Part shown: piece by piece, positions 1-8,682 of the stretch
Position numbering within the stretch: position 1 is the stretch's first letter
Layout: each line of letters opens with the position of its first letter
Source of the DNA: Acidovorax sp. NCPPB 3576
GTDB lineage: Bacteria; Pseudomonadota; Gammaproteobacteria; Burkholderiales; Burkholderiaceae_C
NCBI RefSeq assembly: GCF_028473605.1
Contig: NZ_CP097267.1
Location: forward strand, 2,720,501 to 2,784,500
DNA: 64,000 nucleotides
Direction of reading: 5' to 3'
The notes under the pieces: generated by a model
Seen by the model: the letters and a program-made list of their open reading frames with translations, nothing else
Databases searched by the model: none
Told to the model about the DNA's origin: nothing
Made by a program: the position numbers and the translations under genes

Positions 1-206
1 GCTGCATTGTTGTAGATACCGCCGCTCGATTTCTTCACGATTTCCTCGAGCGTCATGCTCTCGAATTCCGTGCCCTTTTGCAGATTGTTCAGGTTCACCA
101 CATAGGCGTTGTGGTGCTTGCCGTAGTGATATTCCAGGGTTTCCTGGCTGTAATGAGGCGCCAGGGCGTCGATCGCATAAGGCAACGGTGGCAGGGTATG
201 TTCCAT
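1..206 (-). CDS. sodB: Fe/Mn superoxide dismutase, N-terminal part
   Basis: Cytoplasmic superoxide dismutase that converts superoxide to oxygen and hydrogen peroxide. Only the first 68 codons lie in the window; the gene runs off the left edge. The translation starts [20 protein letters not shown] and then has the [10 protein letters not shown] block, which carries the first metal-ligand histidine of the Fe/Mn SOD alpha-hairpin domain. The ATG at 206 begins exactly where SodB proteins begin. It lies downstream of xseA on the same strand with a 140-bp gap, so it may have its own promoter. The iron-specific (SodB) rather than manganese assignment rests on the N-terminal similarity only. Confidence 0.93.
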   Translation of the reverse strand, partial: MEHTLPPLPYAIDALAPHYSQETLEYHYGKHHNAYVVNLNNLQKGTEFESMTLEEIVKKSSGGIYNNA

Positions 207-346
207 GGTGCAGTCCTTCGTGGGTTGAAATTCTTGGAATGGAACCGCCGCCCCCAAAGGGCCAGCACGGTCCGAACTGGCATTGTAGAAAGTAATAGCA
301 GCACCTGCTGTAGGTGAGCGCCAATGGCAGAAAAAGCGTGCGGATC

Positions 347-1675
347 TCACAGCAGCCGGCGCTGCGATACCTGCAGATCGATTTCGCCGTCGGTCACCGC
401 AGCCCGGACGGCGTCGCCAGGGCGTACCTGGGCGACCTTCGTGACCGGCTGGCCTTGCGCATCGGTGAGCAACGCATAGCCACGCTGCAGGACCAAGTGG
501 GGGTCCAGCAATTGAAGGCGCAGGGCGGCACGCTCCAGTTGTTCGGACTGGCGGGCTGCCCGCCTTTGCAGCGTCTGCCGCATTTCTGCCTCCAGCGCTT
601 TCTGTTGTTGCGTCAAGCGCTGCATTTTTAATAGCACACTGTGGCGCATACGCTCCGCAAGCCGTGCCAGGCGCGTCTGCTGCCGCACCACCAGACCGGA
701 AGGCCGGCCGAGGCGCTGGGCCACCAAGTCGAGCCGCTGATGCCGCACGTCGAATTGCGTCTGAACGCTGTCCGACAAGCGATCGGCCAAAAGGTCGATG
801 GCACCCAGCCACACGGCACGCGGCTGGGAGACGAGTTCAGCGGCAGCCGTTGGCGTCGGTGCCCGCAGGTCTGCGCAAAAATCGGCAATGGTGAAGTCGG
901 TTTCATGGCCGACACCGCAAATGACAGGTACCGGGCTTTGGACGATGGTGCGCGCCAATTGCTCATCATTGAAAGCCCACAGATCCTCCATGGACCCACC
1001 TCCCCGCACCAGAAGGATGACGTCGATGGGACACGGGGACTGCTTTGAAACAGGGTCTTTCGATCCATTCGCCCCGTCCACGCCCTCCGCCAGGGCGTAG
1101 AGCTTGGACAACGCAGCCCGCATCGAGGCTGGTGCGTGGGCACCCTGCACCAATGCCGGCACCAGCGTCACCGGAATGTGCGGAACGCGACGGCGCAGCG
1201 CGGTCACGACGTCATGCAGCGCCGCGGCGCCCGGGGACGTGACCAGCCCGATGCCGCGCGGCATCAACGGCAGGGGCCGTTTTCGCGCGCTGTCGAAAAG
1301 CCCCTCGGCCTCCAGTTGCGACTTCAGCCGCAGGAACTGCTCGAACAAGGCGCCCTGGCCTGCCCGCTGCATGCTTTCGACGATGAGTTGCAGATCGCCC
1401 CGTGCCTCGTACACCCCCAGGCGGCCGCGCAACTCGACCAGTTCCCCATCCCGTGGAGAAAAGTCCAGCAACAAAGCCGCGCGCCGGAACATCGCACACC
1501 GGATCTGGCCCTGGCCGTCCTTGACCGTGAAATAGCAATGCCCACTGGATGCGCGCGAAAAGCCCGTGATCTCGCCTTGCACGGCCACGGGATTGAATCG
1601 GGACTCCAGGGTGTCAGCAATGGCGCGGCACAGCGCCCCAACCTGCCAGATACGTGGCGCCGTTGCGAGGTTCAT
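347..1675 (-). CDS. xseA: Exodeoxyribonuclease VII large subunit
   Basis: Catalytic large subunit of exonuclease VII, which degrades single-stranded DNA from both ends together with XseB. The 442-residue product has the N-terminal OB-fold (about residues 10-110, with [20 protein letters not shown]), the central catalytic domain (about 125-320, with [11 protein letters not shown] and [16 protein letters not shown]) and a long helical C-terminal region. I start at the ATG at 1675 ([19 protein letters not shown]) because family similarity begins there; an in-frame ATG 17 codons upstream adds an unrelated leader. xseB is not adjacent. It is divergent from exbB. Confidence 0.94.
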   Translation of the reverse strand: MNLATAPRIWQVGALCRAIADTLESRFNPVAVQGEITGFSRASSGHCYFTVKDGQGQIRCAMFRRAALLLDFSPRDGELVELRGRLGVYEARGDLQLIVESMQRAGQGALFEQFLRLKSQLEAEGLFDSARKRPLPLMPRGIGLVTSPGAAALHDVVTALRRRVPHIPVTLVPALVQGAHAPASMRAALSKLYALAEGVDGANGSKDPVSKQSPCPIDVILLVRGGGSMEDLWAFNDEQLARTIVQSPVPVICGVGHETDFTIADFCADLRAPTPTAAAELVSQPRAVWLGAIDLLADRLSDSVQTQFDVRHQRLDLVAQRLGRPSGLVVRQQTRLARLAERMRHSVLLKMQRLTQQQKALEAEMRQTLQRRAARQSEQLERAALRLQLLDPHLVLQRGYALLTDAQGQPVTKVAQVRPGDAVRAAVTDGEIDLQVSQRRLL

Positions 1676-2048
1676 GGTGTCAGACGCCGATACGGCAAGG
1701 GCTTGCAGGCCATGGCAACGTCGCACTAGTCCACAGAGCCCGGGTATGCCTCATTTGCCCAGCACCACCAGCCAAATCACCGCGCATCGCTAGCAAATAC
1801 GTGCAAACCATTGATTTAAAAGGATTTTTTCGTGCTTTATTTTTCATCAATCTGTCAAATTCACGGACTGGTGCCGCTTGGCGGGCCCTCGCAACCCAGT
1901 TGCCCACAAAGTTATCCACAGAAAATGTGGGTGGCGGCGCACGGTCGGAAGGTCGAGGATGGTCGAAACGTTCGGTCGTTTTACAGCGCGGACCATAACG
2001 CCAACTGGGCCATAATCGCGGATTGCTTCCATCTGCGCGGAGAGAGAA
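1676..2048. other. Divergent intergenic region xseA/exbB
   Basis: This 373-bp non-coding gap separates the divergent xseA and exbB starts. It contains one perfect DnaA box, TTATCCACA, at 1912-1920. An AT-rich stretch around 1810-1860 could hold promoter elements, but no convincing -35/-10 pair stands out. No tRNA, insertion sequence or terminator is visible. Confidence 0.5.
1912..1920 (+). promoter_or_regulatory. Isolated DnaA box
   Basis: The sequence TTATCCACA matches the consensus DnaA box exactly. It stands alone: no cluster of further boxes, AT-rich unwinding element, dnaA or dnaN gene lies nearby. A role as a DnaA-responsive control site for exbB or xseA is possible; it could equally be chance. 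Confidence 0.4.
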
Positions 2049-2678
2049 TTGCTATTGATCATACAAGCCGCAGGCTGGCCGATCTGGCCTTTGATAGCCT
2101 GCTCCGTCCTGGCGCTGGCACTGGTTGTGGAGCGTTTCATCGCCCTCAAAACCGCGCGCGTTGCCCCTCCCAAGCTGCTGGACGAAGCCATCACCGTGTC
2201 CTCCCGCTCCGTTCCCACGCCCGATGTGGTGAATCAACTGGCACAGAATTCCGCTCTAGGGGAGGTTCTGGCCAGCGGGCTGCGCACGCTCAACAGCAAT
2301 CCGCAAAGCACCGAGGCCGACGTGCGGGCTGCCATGGAAAGCTCCGGCAGGGCCGTTGCCCATCGCCTCGAAAAATACCTCAGTGCGCTTGCCACCATCG
2401 CGTCAGCTGCCCCGCTGCTGGGCTTGCTGGGCACGGTGATCGGCATGATCGAGATCTTCGGCTCCCAGGCGGGCGCCGGCCAGTCCGGCGGGGGCAACCC
2501 GGCCCAATTGGCGCAGGGTATTTCGATTGCGCTCTACAACACGGCGTTCGGCCTGATCGTGGCCATTCCTGCACTGATCTTCTGGCGCTATTTCCGCAGC
2601 CGCGTGGATGCTTACCTGCTGACCCTCGAATTGGCTTCCGAGCAATTCGTACGGCATATCAGCCGGCTGCGAAAATAA
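2049..2678 (+). CDS. exbB: Biopolymer transport protein ExbB/TolQ family
   Basis: Inner-membrane proton-channel subunit of the TonB-type energising complex, which couples the proton gradient to outer-membrane transport. The 209-residue product has the MotA/TolQ/ExbB layout: an N-terminal membrane helix (about residues 8-28), a cytoplasmic loop, and two further helices (about 110-135 and 155-180) with the motif APLLGLLGTVIGMIEIF. The start is a TTG at 2049; a GGAGA ribosome-binding site lies 5 bases upstream and no better ATG fits the family N-terminus. It is followed by exbD and lpxK, the common betaproteobacterial order. tonB is not in the window. Confidence 0.9.
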   Translation: MLLIIQAAGWPIWPLIACSVLALALVVERFIALKTARVAPPKLLDEAITVSSRSVPTPDVVNQLAQNSALGEVLASGLRTLNSNPQSTEADVRAAMESSGRAVAHRLEKYLSALATIASAAPLLGLLGTVIGMIEIFGSQAGAGQSGGGNPAQLAQGISIALYNTAFGLIVAIPALIFWRYFRSRVDAYLLTLELASEQFVRHISRLRK

Positions 2679-2785
2679 ATGGTGCACACCCTGTCCGCAA
2701 AAGTCCCTTCGCATCGCCGTCAGCGCGCGATCAGGCGGACGGGCGGATTCGGCGCACGCCAAAAACATTGATCGGCTGAACGGAC

Positions 2786-3211
2786 ATGAACTTTCGATCC
2801 CGCCCCACCGAAGCGCCGGAAATCAACCTGATTCCTTTCATCGACGTGCTGCTTGTGGTGCTCATCTTCCTGATGCTGTCCACCACCTACAGCAAGTTCA
2901 CCGAACTGCAATTGACGCTGCCAGTGGCCGATGCCGAGCAGCAGCGCGACCATCCCAAGGAAGTGATCGTGGCGGTCGCCGCGGATGGCCGCTATGCGGT
3001 CAATAAATCGGCAGTGGAGGGCAAGAGCGTGGAAGTGGTGGCGCAAGCATTGGCGGCTGCAGCCAGTGCCGGCAAGGACAGCGTCGTCATCATCAGTGCC
3101 GACGCCAATTCTCCGCACCAGGCAGTGGTGACGGTGATGGAAGCCGCACGCCGCGTGGGCCTGTCGCAGATCACCTTCGCCACCCAATCGACGGCCAGCG
3201 CCGGCAAATAG
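2786..3211 (+). CDS. exbD: Biopolymer transport protein ExbD/TolR family
   Basis: Inner-membrane partner of ExbB. The 141-residue protein has a short cytoplasmic N-terminus, one membrane helix (about residues 17-38) containing the conserved proton-carrying aspartate in [18 protein letters not shown], and a small periplasmic domain. The 107-bp gap from exbB shows no terminator, so co-transcription is likely. Only 5 bp separate it from lpxK, indicating a single operon. Confidence 0.93.
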   Translation: MNFRSRPTEAPEINLIPFIDVLLVVLIFLMLSTTYSKFTELQLTLPVADAEQQRDHPKEVIVAVAADGRYAVNKSAVEGKSVEVVAQALAAAASAGKDSVVIISADANSPHQAVVTVMEAARRVGLSQITFATQSTASAGK

Positions 3212-3216
3212 CCGCG

Positions 3217-4278
3217 ATGGCTGCCGCCGGGCCGCAGCCGCCCTCTTCACACACTCAAACTGCCATAAGTTCAACCGCTTCCACACTCCATGCGGCCTGG
3301 AAGCGCCGTGGGCCGCTGGCGTGGATGCTCTGGCCGCTGTCGTGCCTCTACCGTGCAGCGGTCGCCGCGCGGAAATTGCTTTACCGGGCAGGCGTCCTTC
3401 GATCCGAGCGCATGGCGGTGCCGGTGATCGTGGTGGGCAACGTGATCGCCGGAGGGGCCGGCAAAACCCCGGTCACACAGGCCATCGTGCGGCACCTGGT
3501 GGCGCAGGGGTGGCGGCCTGGGGTGGTGTCGCGTGGCTATGGGCGTTCCACCGACGACTGCCGCGAGGTGCATGCGGACAGCAGCGCGGCCGAAGTGGGC
3601 GACGAACCGGCGTTGATCGCGCGCAGCACCGGCGTCCCCGTGTTCGTGGCGCGGCAAAGAACGCAGGCGGCGCGCGCATTGCTTGCGCGGCATTCCCGCA
3701 CCGATGTGATCGTCTGCGACGACGGGCTGCAACATCTGGCCCTGGCCCGCGACATCGAGGTCTGCGTATTCAACGACGATGGCGTGGGCAACGGATTTCT
3801 ATTGCCTGCCGGTCCGCTGCGGGAACCTTGGCCGCGTCCGGTCGATTGCGCGCTTTACGCCGGCCAGGTGCCTGGAGGCACGGCACACGCATTTGCGCTG
3901 ACTCGCTCCCTCGCTGCTGATGCCATTCGCGCGGACGGCAGCACCATGCCCCTTGCGCAATTGCGCCACCACCCCTTGCACGCCGTGGCCGCCATCGCCA
4001 GGCCGCAGGAATTTTTCGCGATGCTGCGCGCGAAAGGGCTCACGCTGCAGCACACCAGCGCCTTTCCGGATCACTATGATTTTGATAGCTGGCAGCGCAA
4101 TGAAATCCACGGCATGCCACTCATTTGCACCGAAAAAGACGCCACCAAACTGTGGCAGTCCCACCCGCAAGCGCTGGCAGTGCCTTTGCAGCTGGAAATC
4201 GACAGTGCTTTTTTCTCCCTGCTGGACGACCGGCTGCGGTCTGCCACGCATCGCTCGCTATCATCGCCCTCCGACTGA
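3217..4278 (+). CDS. lpxK: Tetraacyldisaccharide 4'-kinase
   Basis: Inner-membrane-associated lipid A biosynthesis kinase that phosphorylates the 4' position of tetraacyldisaccharide 1-phosphate to give lipid IVA. The 353-residue product has an N-terminal hydrophobic membrane-anchoring stretch (about residues 35-55), the P-loop [13 protein letters not shown] at about residue 76, and the [14 protein letters not shown] motif. The segment near 4075-4110 (DHYDFDSW) is the family's conserved DHY region. It is sandwiched between exbD and kdsB, another lipopolysaccharide-core gene. Confidence 0.94.
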   Translation: MAAAGPQPPSSHTQTAISSTASTLHAAWKRRGPLAWMLWPLSCLYRAAVAARKLLYRAGVLRSERMAVPVIVVGNVIAGGAGKTPVTQAIVRHLVAQGWRPGVVSRGYGRSTDDCREVHADSSAAEVGDEPALIARSTGVPVFVARQRTQAARALLARHSRTDVIVCDDGLQHLALARDIEVCVFNDDGVGNGFLLPAGPLREPWPRPVDCALYAGQVPGGTAHAFALTRSLAADAIRADGSTMPLAQLRHHPLHAVAAIARPQEFFAMLRAKGLTLQHTSAFPDHYDFDSWQRNEIHGMPLICTEKDATKLWQSHPQALAVPLQLEIDSAFFSLLDDRLRSATHRSLSSPSD

Positions 4279-4297
4279 CATTGAAGCCATAACCGCC

Positions 4298-4480
4298 ATG
4301 GACCCCAAACTGCTCGAACTGCTGGTCTGCCCCGTCACCAAGGGCTCGCTTACCTTCAACAGGGAACGGCAGGAGCTTGTGTCGCGCAGCGCCCGGCTGG
4401 CCTACCCGGTGCGCGACGGCATTCCTGTCCTGCTCGAAAATGAAGCGCGTACCCTGACGGACGAGGAGCTGGAGGCGTGA
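4298..4480 (+). CDS. Trm112/YcaR-family zinc-ribbon-like protein
   Basis: Short (60-residue) protein of the Trm112 family, starting [16 protein letters not shown] and with the conserved block [16 protein letters not shown]. In most bacteria this small gene sits between lpxK and kdsB, as here. Members in eukaryotes and archaea activate methyltransferases; the bacterial role is unclear. Only one cysteine of the zinc-ribbon set is present, so metal binding is doubtful. Its TGA overlaps the GTG start of kdsB by 4 bases, so the two are translationally coupled. Confidence 0.9.
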   Translation: MDPKLLELLVCPVTKGSLTFNRERQELVSRSARLAYPVRDGIPVLLENEARTLTDEELEA

Positions 4481-5274
4481 CCTCCCCCGCCACGCCATTC
4501 ACTGTCCTGATCCCTGCGCGGCTGGCCTCCACGCGGCTGCCCGACAAGCCGCTGGCCGACATCGCCGGGCTGCCCATGGTGGTGCGCGTGGCGCAGCGCG
4601 CGGCGCAAAGCCGGGCCCACCGCGTGGTGGTGGCCGCGGACGACGCCCGCATCCTCGCGGCATGCCAGGCCCATGGCATCGACGCCTTGCTCACGCGATC
4701 CGACCATCCCAGCGGTAGCGACCGCCTGGCGGAAGCCTGCGAGCAGCTCGGTTTGGCAGGCGATGACATCGTGGTGAACGTGCAAGGCGACGAACCGCTG
4801 ATCGACCCTGCGCTGATTAAAGCCGTCGCCGAGCTGCTGCCGGCCCGCACGGAGGCCAGCATGGGAACCGCGGCCCACGCCATCGAGGCTTTGGCCGACT
4901 ATGCCAACCCCAATGTCGTGAAGGTCGTGCTCGATGCCCGCGGACTGGCGCATTACTTCAGCCGGGCACCCATCCCGCATGCACGCGACCATGCCGGCAC
5001 TGCCTGGTGGGCGAACGGCACCGATGGCGCCTCGCCGGGCGTGCCAACAGGCTACTCGCCGCTGCGCCATATCGGCATCTACAGCTACCGCGCCTCGTTC
5101 CTTCGCCAATTTCCGGCCCTAGCCCCCGCACCGACGGAAGCCGTCGAGGCGCTGGAGCAACTGCGAGCCCTGTGGCATGGCCACCGCATTGCGGTCCACG
5201 TCACGGCCTCCGCACCCGGCCCCGGCGTAGATACACCGATGGATCTGGAACGCGTTCGCACACTGTTTTCGTAG
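4477..5274 (+). CDS. kdsB: 3-deoxy-manno-octulosonate cytidylyltransferase
   Basis: Activates KDO with CTP to CMP-KDO for transfer to lipid A. The 265-residue cytoplasmic protein has the nucleotidyltransferase signature [18 protein letters not shown] near the N-terminus, GDEPLIDP, and the C-terminal block [14 protein letters not shown] typical of KdsB. The GTG start at 4477 overlaps the upstream stop by 4 bases. It is the last gene of the exbB-exbD-lpxK-Trm112-kdsB cluster and is followed by a 140-bp gap before adk. Confidence 0.95.
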   Translation: MTSPATPFTVLIPARLASTRLPDKPLADIAGLPMVVRVAQRAAQSRAHRVVVAADDARILAACQAHGIDALLTRSDHPSGSDRLAEACEQLGLAGDDIVVNVQGDEPLIDPALIKAVAELLPARTEASMGTAAHAIEALADYANPNVVKVVLDARGLAHYFSRAPIPHARDHAGTAWWANGTDGASPGVPTGYSPLRHIGIYSYRASFLRQFPALAPAPTEAVEALEQLRALWHGHRIAVHVTASAPGPGVDTPMDLERVRTLFS

Positions 5275-5405
5275 GGATTTCAGAGTCCCCACCGTGTCAG
5301 GAAAGCGCGCGGACACGCGTGCTATCCTTGCCCGCGATCAGAGTGCCGCATCCCGGGCCGGAGGCAAGCCCGTGGCCAGTGGCGCCAGCCGAATTCAACA
5401 CTTAG

Positions 5406-6071
<666 letters not shown>

Positions 6072-6128
6072 TCGGGCCAGCGGATTTCCGCCTGACGACC
6101 CGCACGGCACCGCCGCCGCCGTGCCCGA

Positions 6129-6160
6129 AACGCCCCGCCCGTCAGCGGGGCGTTGTCTTT
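6129..6160. terminator. Rho-independent terminator between adk and asparaginase
   Basis: A perfect 10-bp stem (AACGCCCCGC / GCGGGGCGTT) with a 6-base loop, followed by GTCTTTT on the plus strand. It terminates adk; the convergent asparaginase stop codon begins directly after it. Confidence 0.88.
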
Positions 6161-7120
6161 TCATCGCTGGCGAGCGCGCGCCAGCAGTTCGAGCAGCAGA
6201 GTGATTCGGGCCTTCACCGGGCTCAGGCCCTCCGAGTGAGGCAACGTGTCTCCCGGTTTTGGCAGCACCCGTCCCAGCGCGCAACGGGTGGCCACGCGCA
6301 CTTCCACTCCGCTCGCATGGGCGCGCTCCAGCGCACTTCCGAGGGCATGGTGCAGCGTGCCATTGCCCGTCGCCGCCACCACGATGCCATCCACGCCTTC
6401 CCGCACCATCAAATCGACGATGCGGCCATCCGCGCCGACATGGCTCGTGAGCACCTCGACCCGGGGCCAGACGAAGGTGTCGGCGACGTGCCGAAGGGCG
6501 CCTGGCTTTGGCACCGACGGGGCCGGCCAGCCACTGGCCAGGCGGACAGTCCCCTCCTCCACCCAGCCCAGCGGGCCTGCTTCTCCTGAACTGAAGGCAT
6601 CCACCTTGTAAGGATGCACTTTCTGAACATGCCGCGCCGTGTGGATCGTGCCTGCCACGACGGTCATCACGCCCCGTGCCCCGGGCGTCGCGGCCAGGAC
6701 AACCGCGTCGAGCAGATTCTGCGGCCCGTCAGGCACCATGGCGGAGGCCGGCCGCATGGCGCAGGCCAGCACCACCGGACGGTCGGCAGCCAGGACCGAA
6801 TCCAGGAACCAAGCCGTCTCCTCCAGCGTATCCGTGCCGTGCGTAACGACCACGCCCCGCACGTCAGGGTCGGCCAAAAGTTGCGCGCACCGATGGGACA
6901 GTTGCCGCCATACGGCAAATTCCATGTCCTTGCTGTCGATCTGCGCGATCTGCTCGGCTTCGATCCGGCCGCCGGCTGCCTGCTCCAACCCGGGAATCGC
7001 CTCCAACAGTTGGCCGATTCCCACCTGGCCTGCGGTGTAGCCGATGTTGTCCCCCGCCTCCGTTGCGGTGCCTGCGATCGTTCCGCCGGTGCCAAGCACC
7101 ACGATTTTTCCTGTGCCCAC
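6161..7120 (-). CDS. Type II L-asparaginase
   Basis: Hydrolyses asparagine (often also glutamine) to aspartate and ammonia. The roughly 319-residue product has both signature blocks: VVLGTGGTIAGT at the N-terminus with the nucleophilic threonine, and VVTHGTDTLEETAWFL with the second catalytic threonine-aspartate pair. No signal peptide is seen, so it is probably cytoplasmic. A GGGAG ribosome-binding site (7132-7128) sits 7 bases before the GTG at 7120 but only 1 base before an alternative GTG at 7126, so I chose 7120. Its start lies 18 bp from the lexA SOS box, raising possible LexA control. Confidence 0.9.
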   Translation of the reverse strand: MGTGKIVVLGTGGTIAGTATEAGDNIGYTAGQVGIGQLLEAIPGLEQAAGGRIEAEQIAQIDSKDMEFAVWRQLSHRCAQLLADPDVRGVVVTHGTDTLEETAWFLDSVLAADRPVVLACAMRPASAMVPDGPQNLLDAVVLAATPGARGVMTVVAGTIHTARHVQKVHPYKVDAFSSGEAGPLGWVEEGTVRLASGWPAPSVPKPGALRHVADTFVWPRVEVLTSHVGADGRIVDLMVREGVDGIVVAATGNGTLHHALGSALERAHASGVEVRVATRCALGRVLPKPGDTLPHSEGLSPVKARITLLLELLARARQR

Positions 7121-7137
7121 TTGCACGCTCCCAAAAA

Positions 7138-7153
7138 CTGGTTAAAAATACAG
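7138..7153. promoter_or_regulatory. LexA (SOS) box of lexA
   Basis: CTGGTTAAAAATACAG has the CTG-N10-CAG form with an AT-rich centre, matching the LexA operator of gamma- and betaproteobacteria. It lies 57 bp ahead of the lexA start, as expected for autorepression, and 17 bp from the divergent asparaginase start. Confidence 0.88.
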
Positions 7154-7210
7154 TGACTGGATTAATAAACAGGCCTCTCTCTGCCTTTCCGTTCAGCACC
7201 GGAGTCACAC

Positions 7211-7885
7211 ATGTTCGACAGTCCCAAGCTCACCGCCCGCCAGCAGCAGATCCTCGATCTGATCCAGACCGCCATCTCCCGCACTGGAGCGCCTCCCACC
7301 CGGGCGGAAATCGCCGCCGAATTCGGCTTCAAGTCCGCCAATGCGGCTGAGGAACACCTGCAAGCGCTGGCCCGCAAGGGCGTGATCGAACTGGTCAGCG
7401 GCACTTCGCGGGGCATCCGGCTTCGCGGCGATGCCGTGCGTTCCATCAATGCCGCCCGCGGCACCCAGTTCAACCTCCCCATCCCCGGCCTGTCGCAACT
7501 GTCGCTTCCGCTGGTGGGGCGGGTGGCCGCAGGGTCGCCCATTCTCGCGCAGGAACATGTTGATCAAACCTACAGCGTGGAGGACAGCCTGTTCCAACAC
7601 AAGCCGGATTACCTGCTCAAGGTGCGTGGCATGTCCATGCGCGATGCGGGCATCATGGACGGCGATCTGCTGGCCGTGCAATCGACCCGCGAAGCGCGCA
7701 ACGGCCAGATCATCGTGGCCCGGCTGGGCGACGACGTCACCGTCAAACGCCTTCGCCGCACGGCCACCGCCATTGAGTTGCTGCCGGAAAACCCCGACTA
7801 CCCGGTCATCACGGTGCACCCAGGCGAGCCTTTCGAGATCGAAGGTCTGGCCGTGGGCCTCATCCGCAACACCATGCTGATGTAG
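7211..7885 (+). CDS. lexA: LexA repressor
   Basis: SOS-response repressor and self-cleaving serine protease. The 224-residue protein has a winged-helix DNA-binding domain (residues 1-70) and a latent S24 protease domain. The scissile Ala107-Gly108 bond is in VGRVAAGSP, the nucleophile Ser142 in GMSMRDAG, and the general-base Lys179 in VTVKRL. The linker is longer than in E. coli LexA (202 residues), a common betaproteobacterial state. An SOS box lies upstream. The second SOS target in this window is the imuA-imuB-dnaE2 mutasome operon. Confidence 0.97.
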   Translation: MFDSPKLTARQQQILDLIQTAISRTGAPPTRAEIAAEFGFKSANAAEEHLQALARKGVIELVSGTSRGIRLRGDAVRSINAARGTQFNLPIPGLSQLSLPLVGRVAAGSPILAQEHVDQTYSVEDSLFQHKPDYLLKVRGMSMRDAGIMDGDLLAVQSTREARNGQIIVARLGDDVTVKRLRRTATAIELLPENPDYPVITVHPGEPFEIEGLAVGLIRNTMLM

Positions 7886-8023
7886 CCCGTCGCACACCGC
7901 CGCAGGTGGCGGGCGTCTGGCGGTCAGGGGCATGCAGTCCTGGCCAGCCAACCCTGCGGCAGTGTGTTTTCTTTGGCAATCCTGCCTGTGTTCAACCCCC
8001 TTGCACCTCGCTGGAGTTTTCAC

Positions 8024-8614
8024 ATGGGATTTGCCCTGCTCGCCTTTTCTTCCTTTTCTCAACCGCTGAATGCACTGGCGCGGTGGTTGCGAGCGCCCGC
8101 CTGTCGCCCTCTCAGCCCAGGCCAACAACAGAGGGCCGCATCAAGCCGGCCAAGCCGTGTCGTGGAGGTGAAGGCCGCTGTGGCCGCCGCCAGCACTGTG
8201 GCCATCGGCCCGGATTCCAGTGGCACGCTCCAACCGCCTTCGGCTTTGCGGAACGGGTCGGACACGCTGCCGTGCGCCGCTTCGGAGGGTTGGGCGGATC
8301 ACATGCCGGGTGCGACTGCGCTCGCCCAGGCGCCCCGGCGCCTCGCGGTGGTTCGTCACCGGAAGGAGCGATTGGAGCGGCGCGACCTGCCAAGTCAGGC
8401 ACCCATTCGCGAATGGTCCAGCACCAGTGCCAATGACGGCGCGGCATTCGCAGGCCTCAGCCGTCCACGGCCCGATGGACGCCCATTGCGGGTGCTGGAT
8501 CGCCGCGGCCCCGGCGCGGCGGCGCGCGTGATGATCTCCGGTCGGATGGCGGATGTTTGTGCCGAGCTGGACCGCCTGGTGCGTGCCGAGGCGGCCATGC
8601 AGACGCCGCATTGA
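8024..8614 (+). CDS. Hypothetical protein downstream of lexA
   Basis: A 196-residue protein I cannot assign to a function. It begins MGFALLAFSSFSQPLNALARWL, a hydrophobic stretch that may be a membrane or signal segment, has a low-complexity middle, and ends with a conserved-looking block, RVMISGRMADVCAELDRLVR. The ATG at 8024 has GGAG 7 bases upstream; an in-frame ATG 60 bases earlier has no such site. The sequence has coding-like third-position GC. It lies 138 bp after lexA on the same strand and could be co-transcribed with it. Confidence 0.6.
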   Translation: MGFALLAFSSFSQPLNALARWLRAPACRPLSPGQQQRAASSRPSRVVEVKAAVAAASTVAIGPDSSGTLQPPSALRNGSDTLPCAASEGWADHMPGATALAQAPRRLAVVRHRKERLERRDLPSQAPIREWSSTSANDGAAFAGLSRPRPDGRPLRVLDRRGPGAAARVMISGRMADVCAELDRLVRAEAAMQTPH

Positions 8615-8682
8615 AGAACAGGACCGCCCTGCTGCCAACCGTGGCCCCGCCCTCCCTCAGCCCAAGCTTGCCTCGCCATGCT

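Noticed and set aside
1912..1920. DnaA box as sign of a replication origin
   Set aside because: Only one box is present, with no dnaA, dnaN, box cluster or AT-rich unwinding region.
1832..2779. A 315-codon plus-strand frame overlapping exbB
   Set aside because: It is out of frame with exbB and has no family features; exbB and exbD explain the region.
4070..4110. GATTTTGATAGCT in lpxK as a further dispersed repeat copy
   Set aside because: It encodes the conserved DHYDF region of LpxK and lacks the GCCCTAG and TGCGCTGG modules.
7964..8023. Longer start of the hypothetical protein after lexA
   Set aside because: No ribosome-binding site, whereas the ATG at 8024 has GGAG at good distance.
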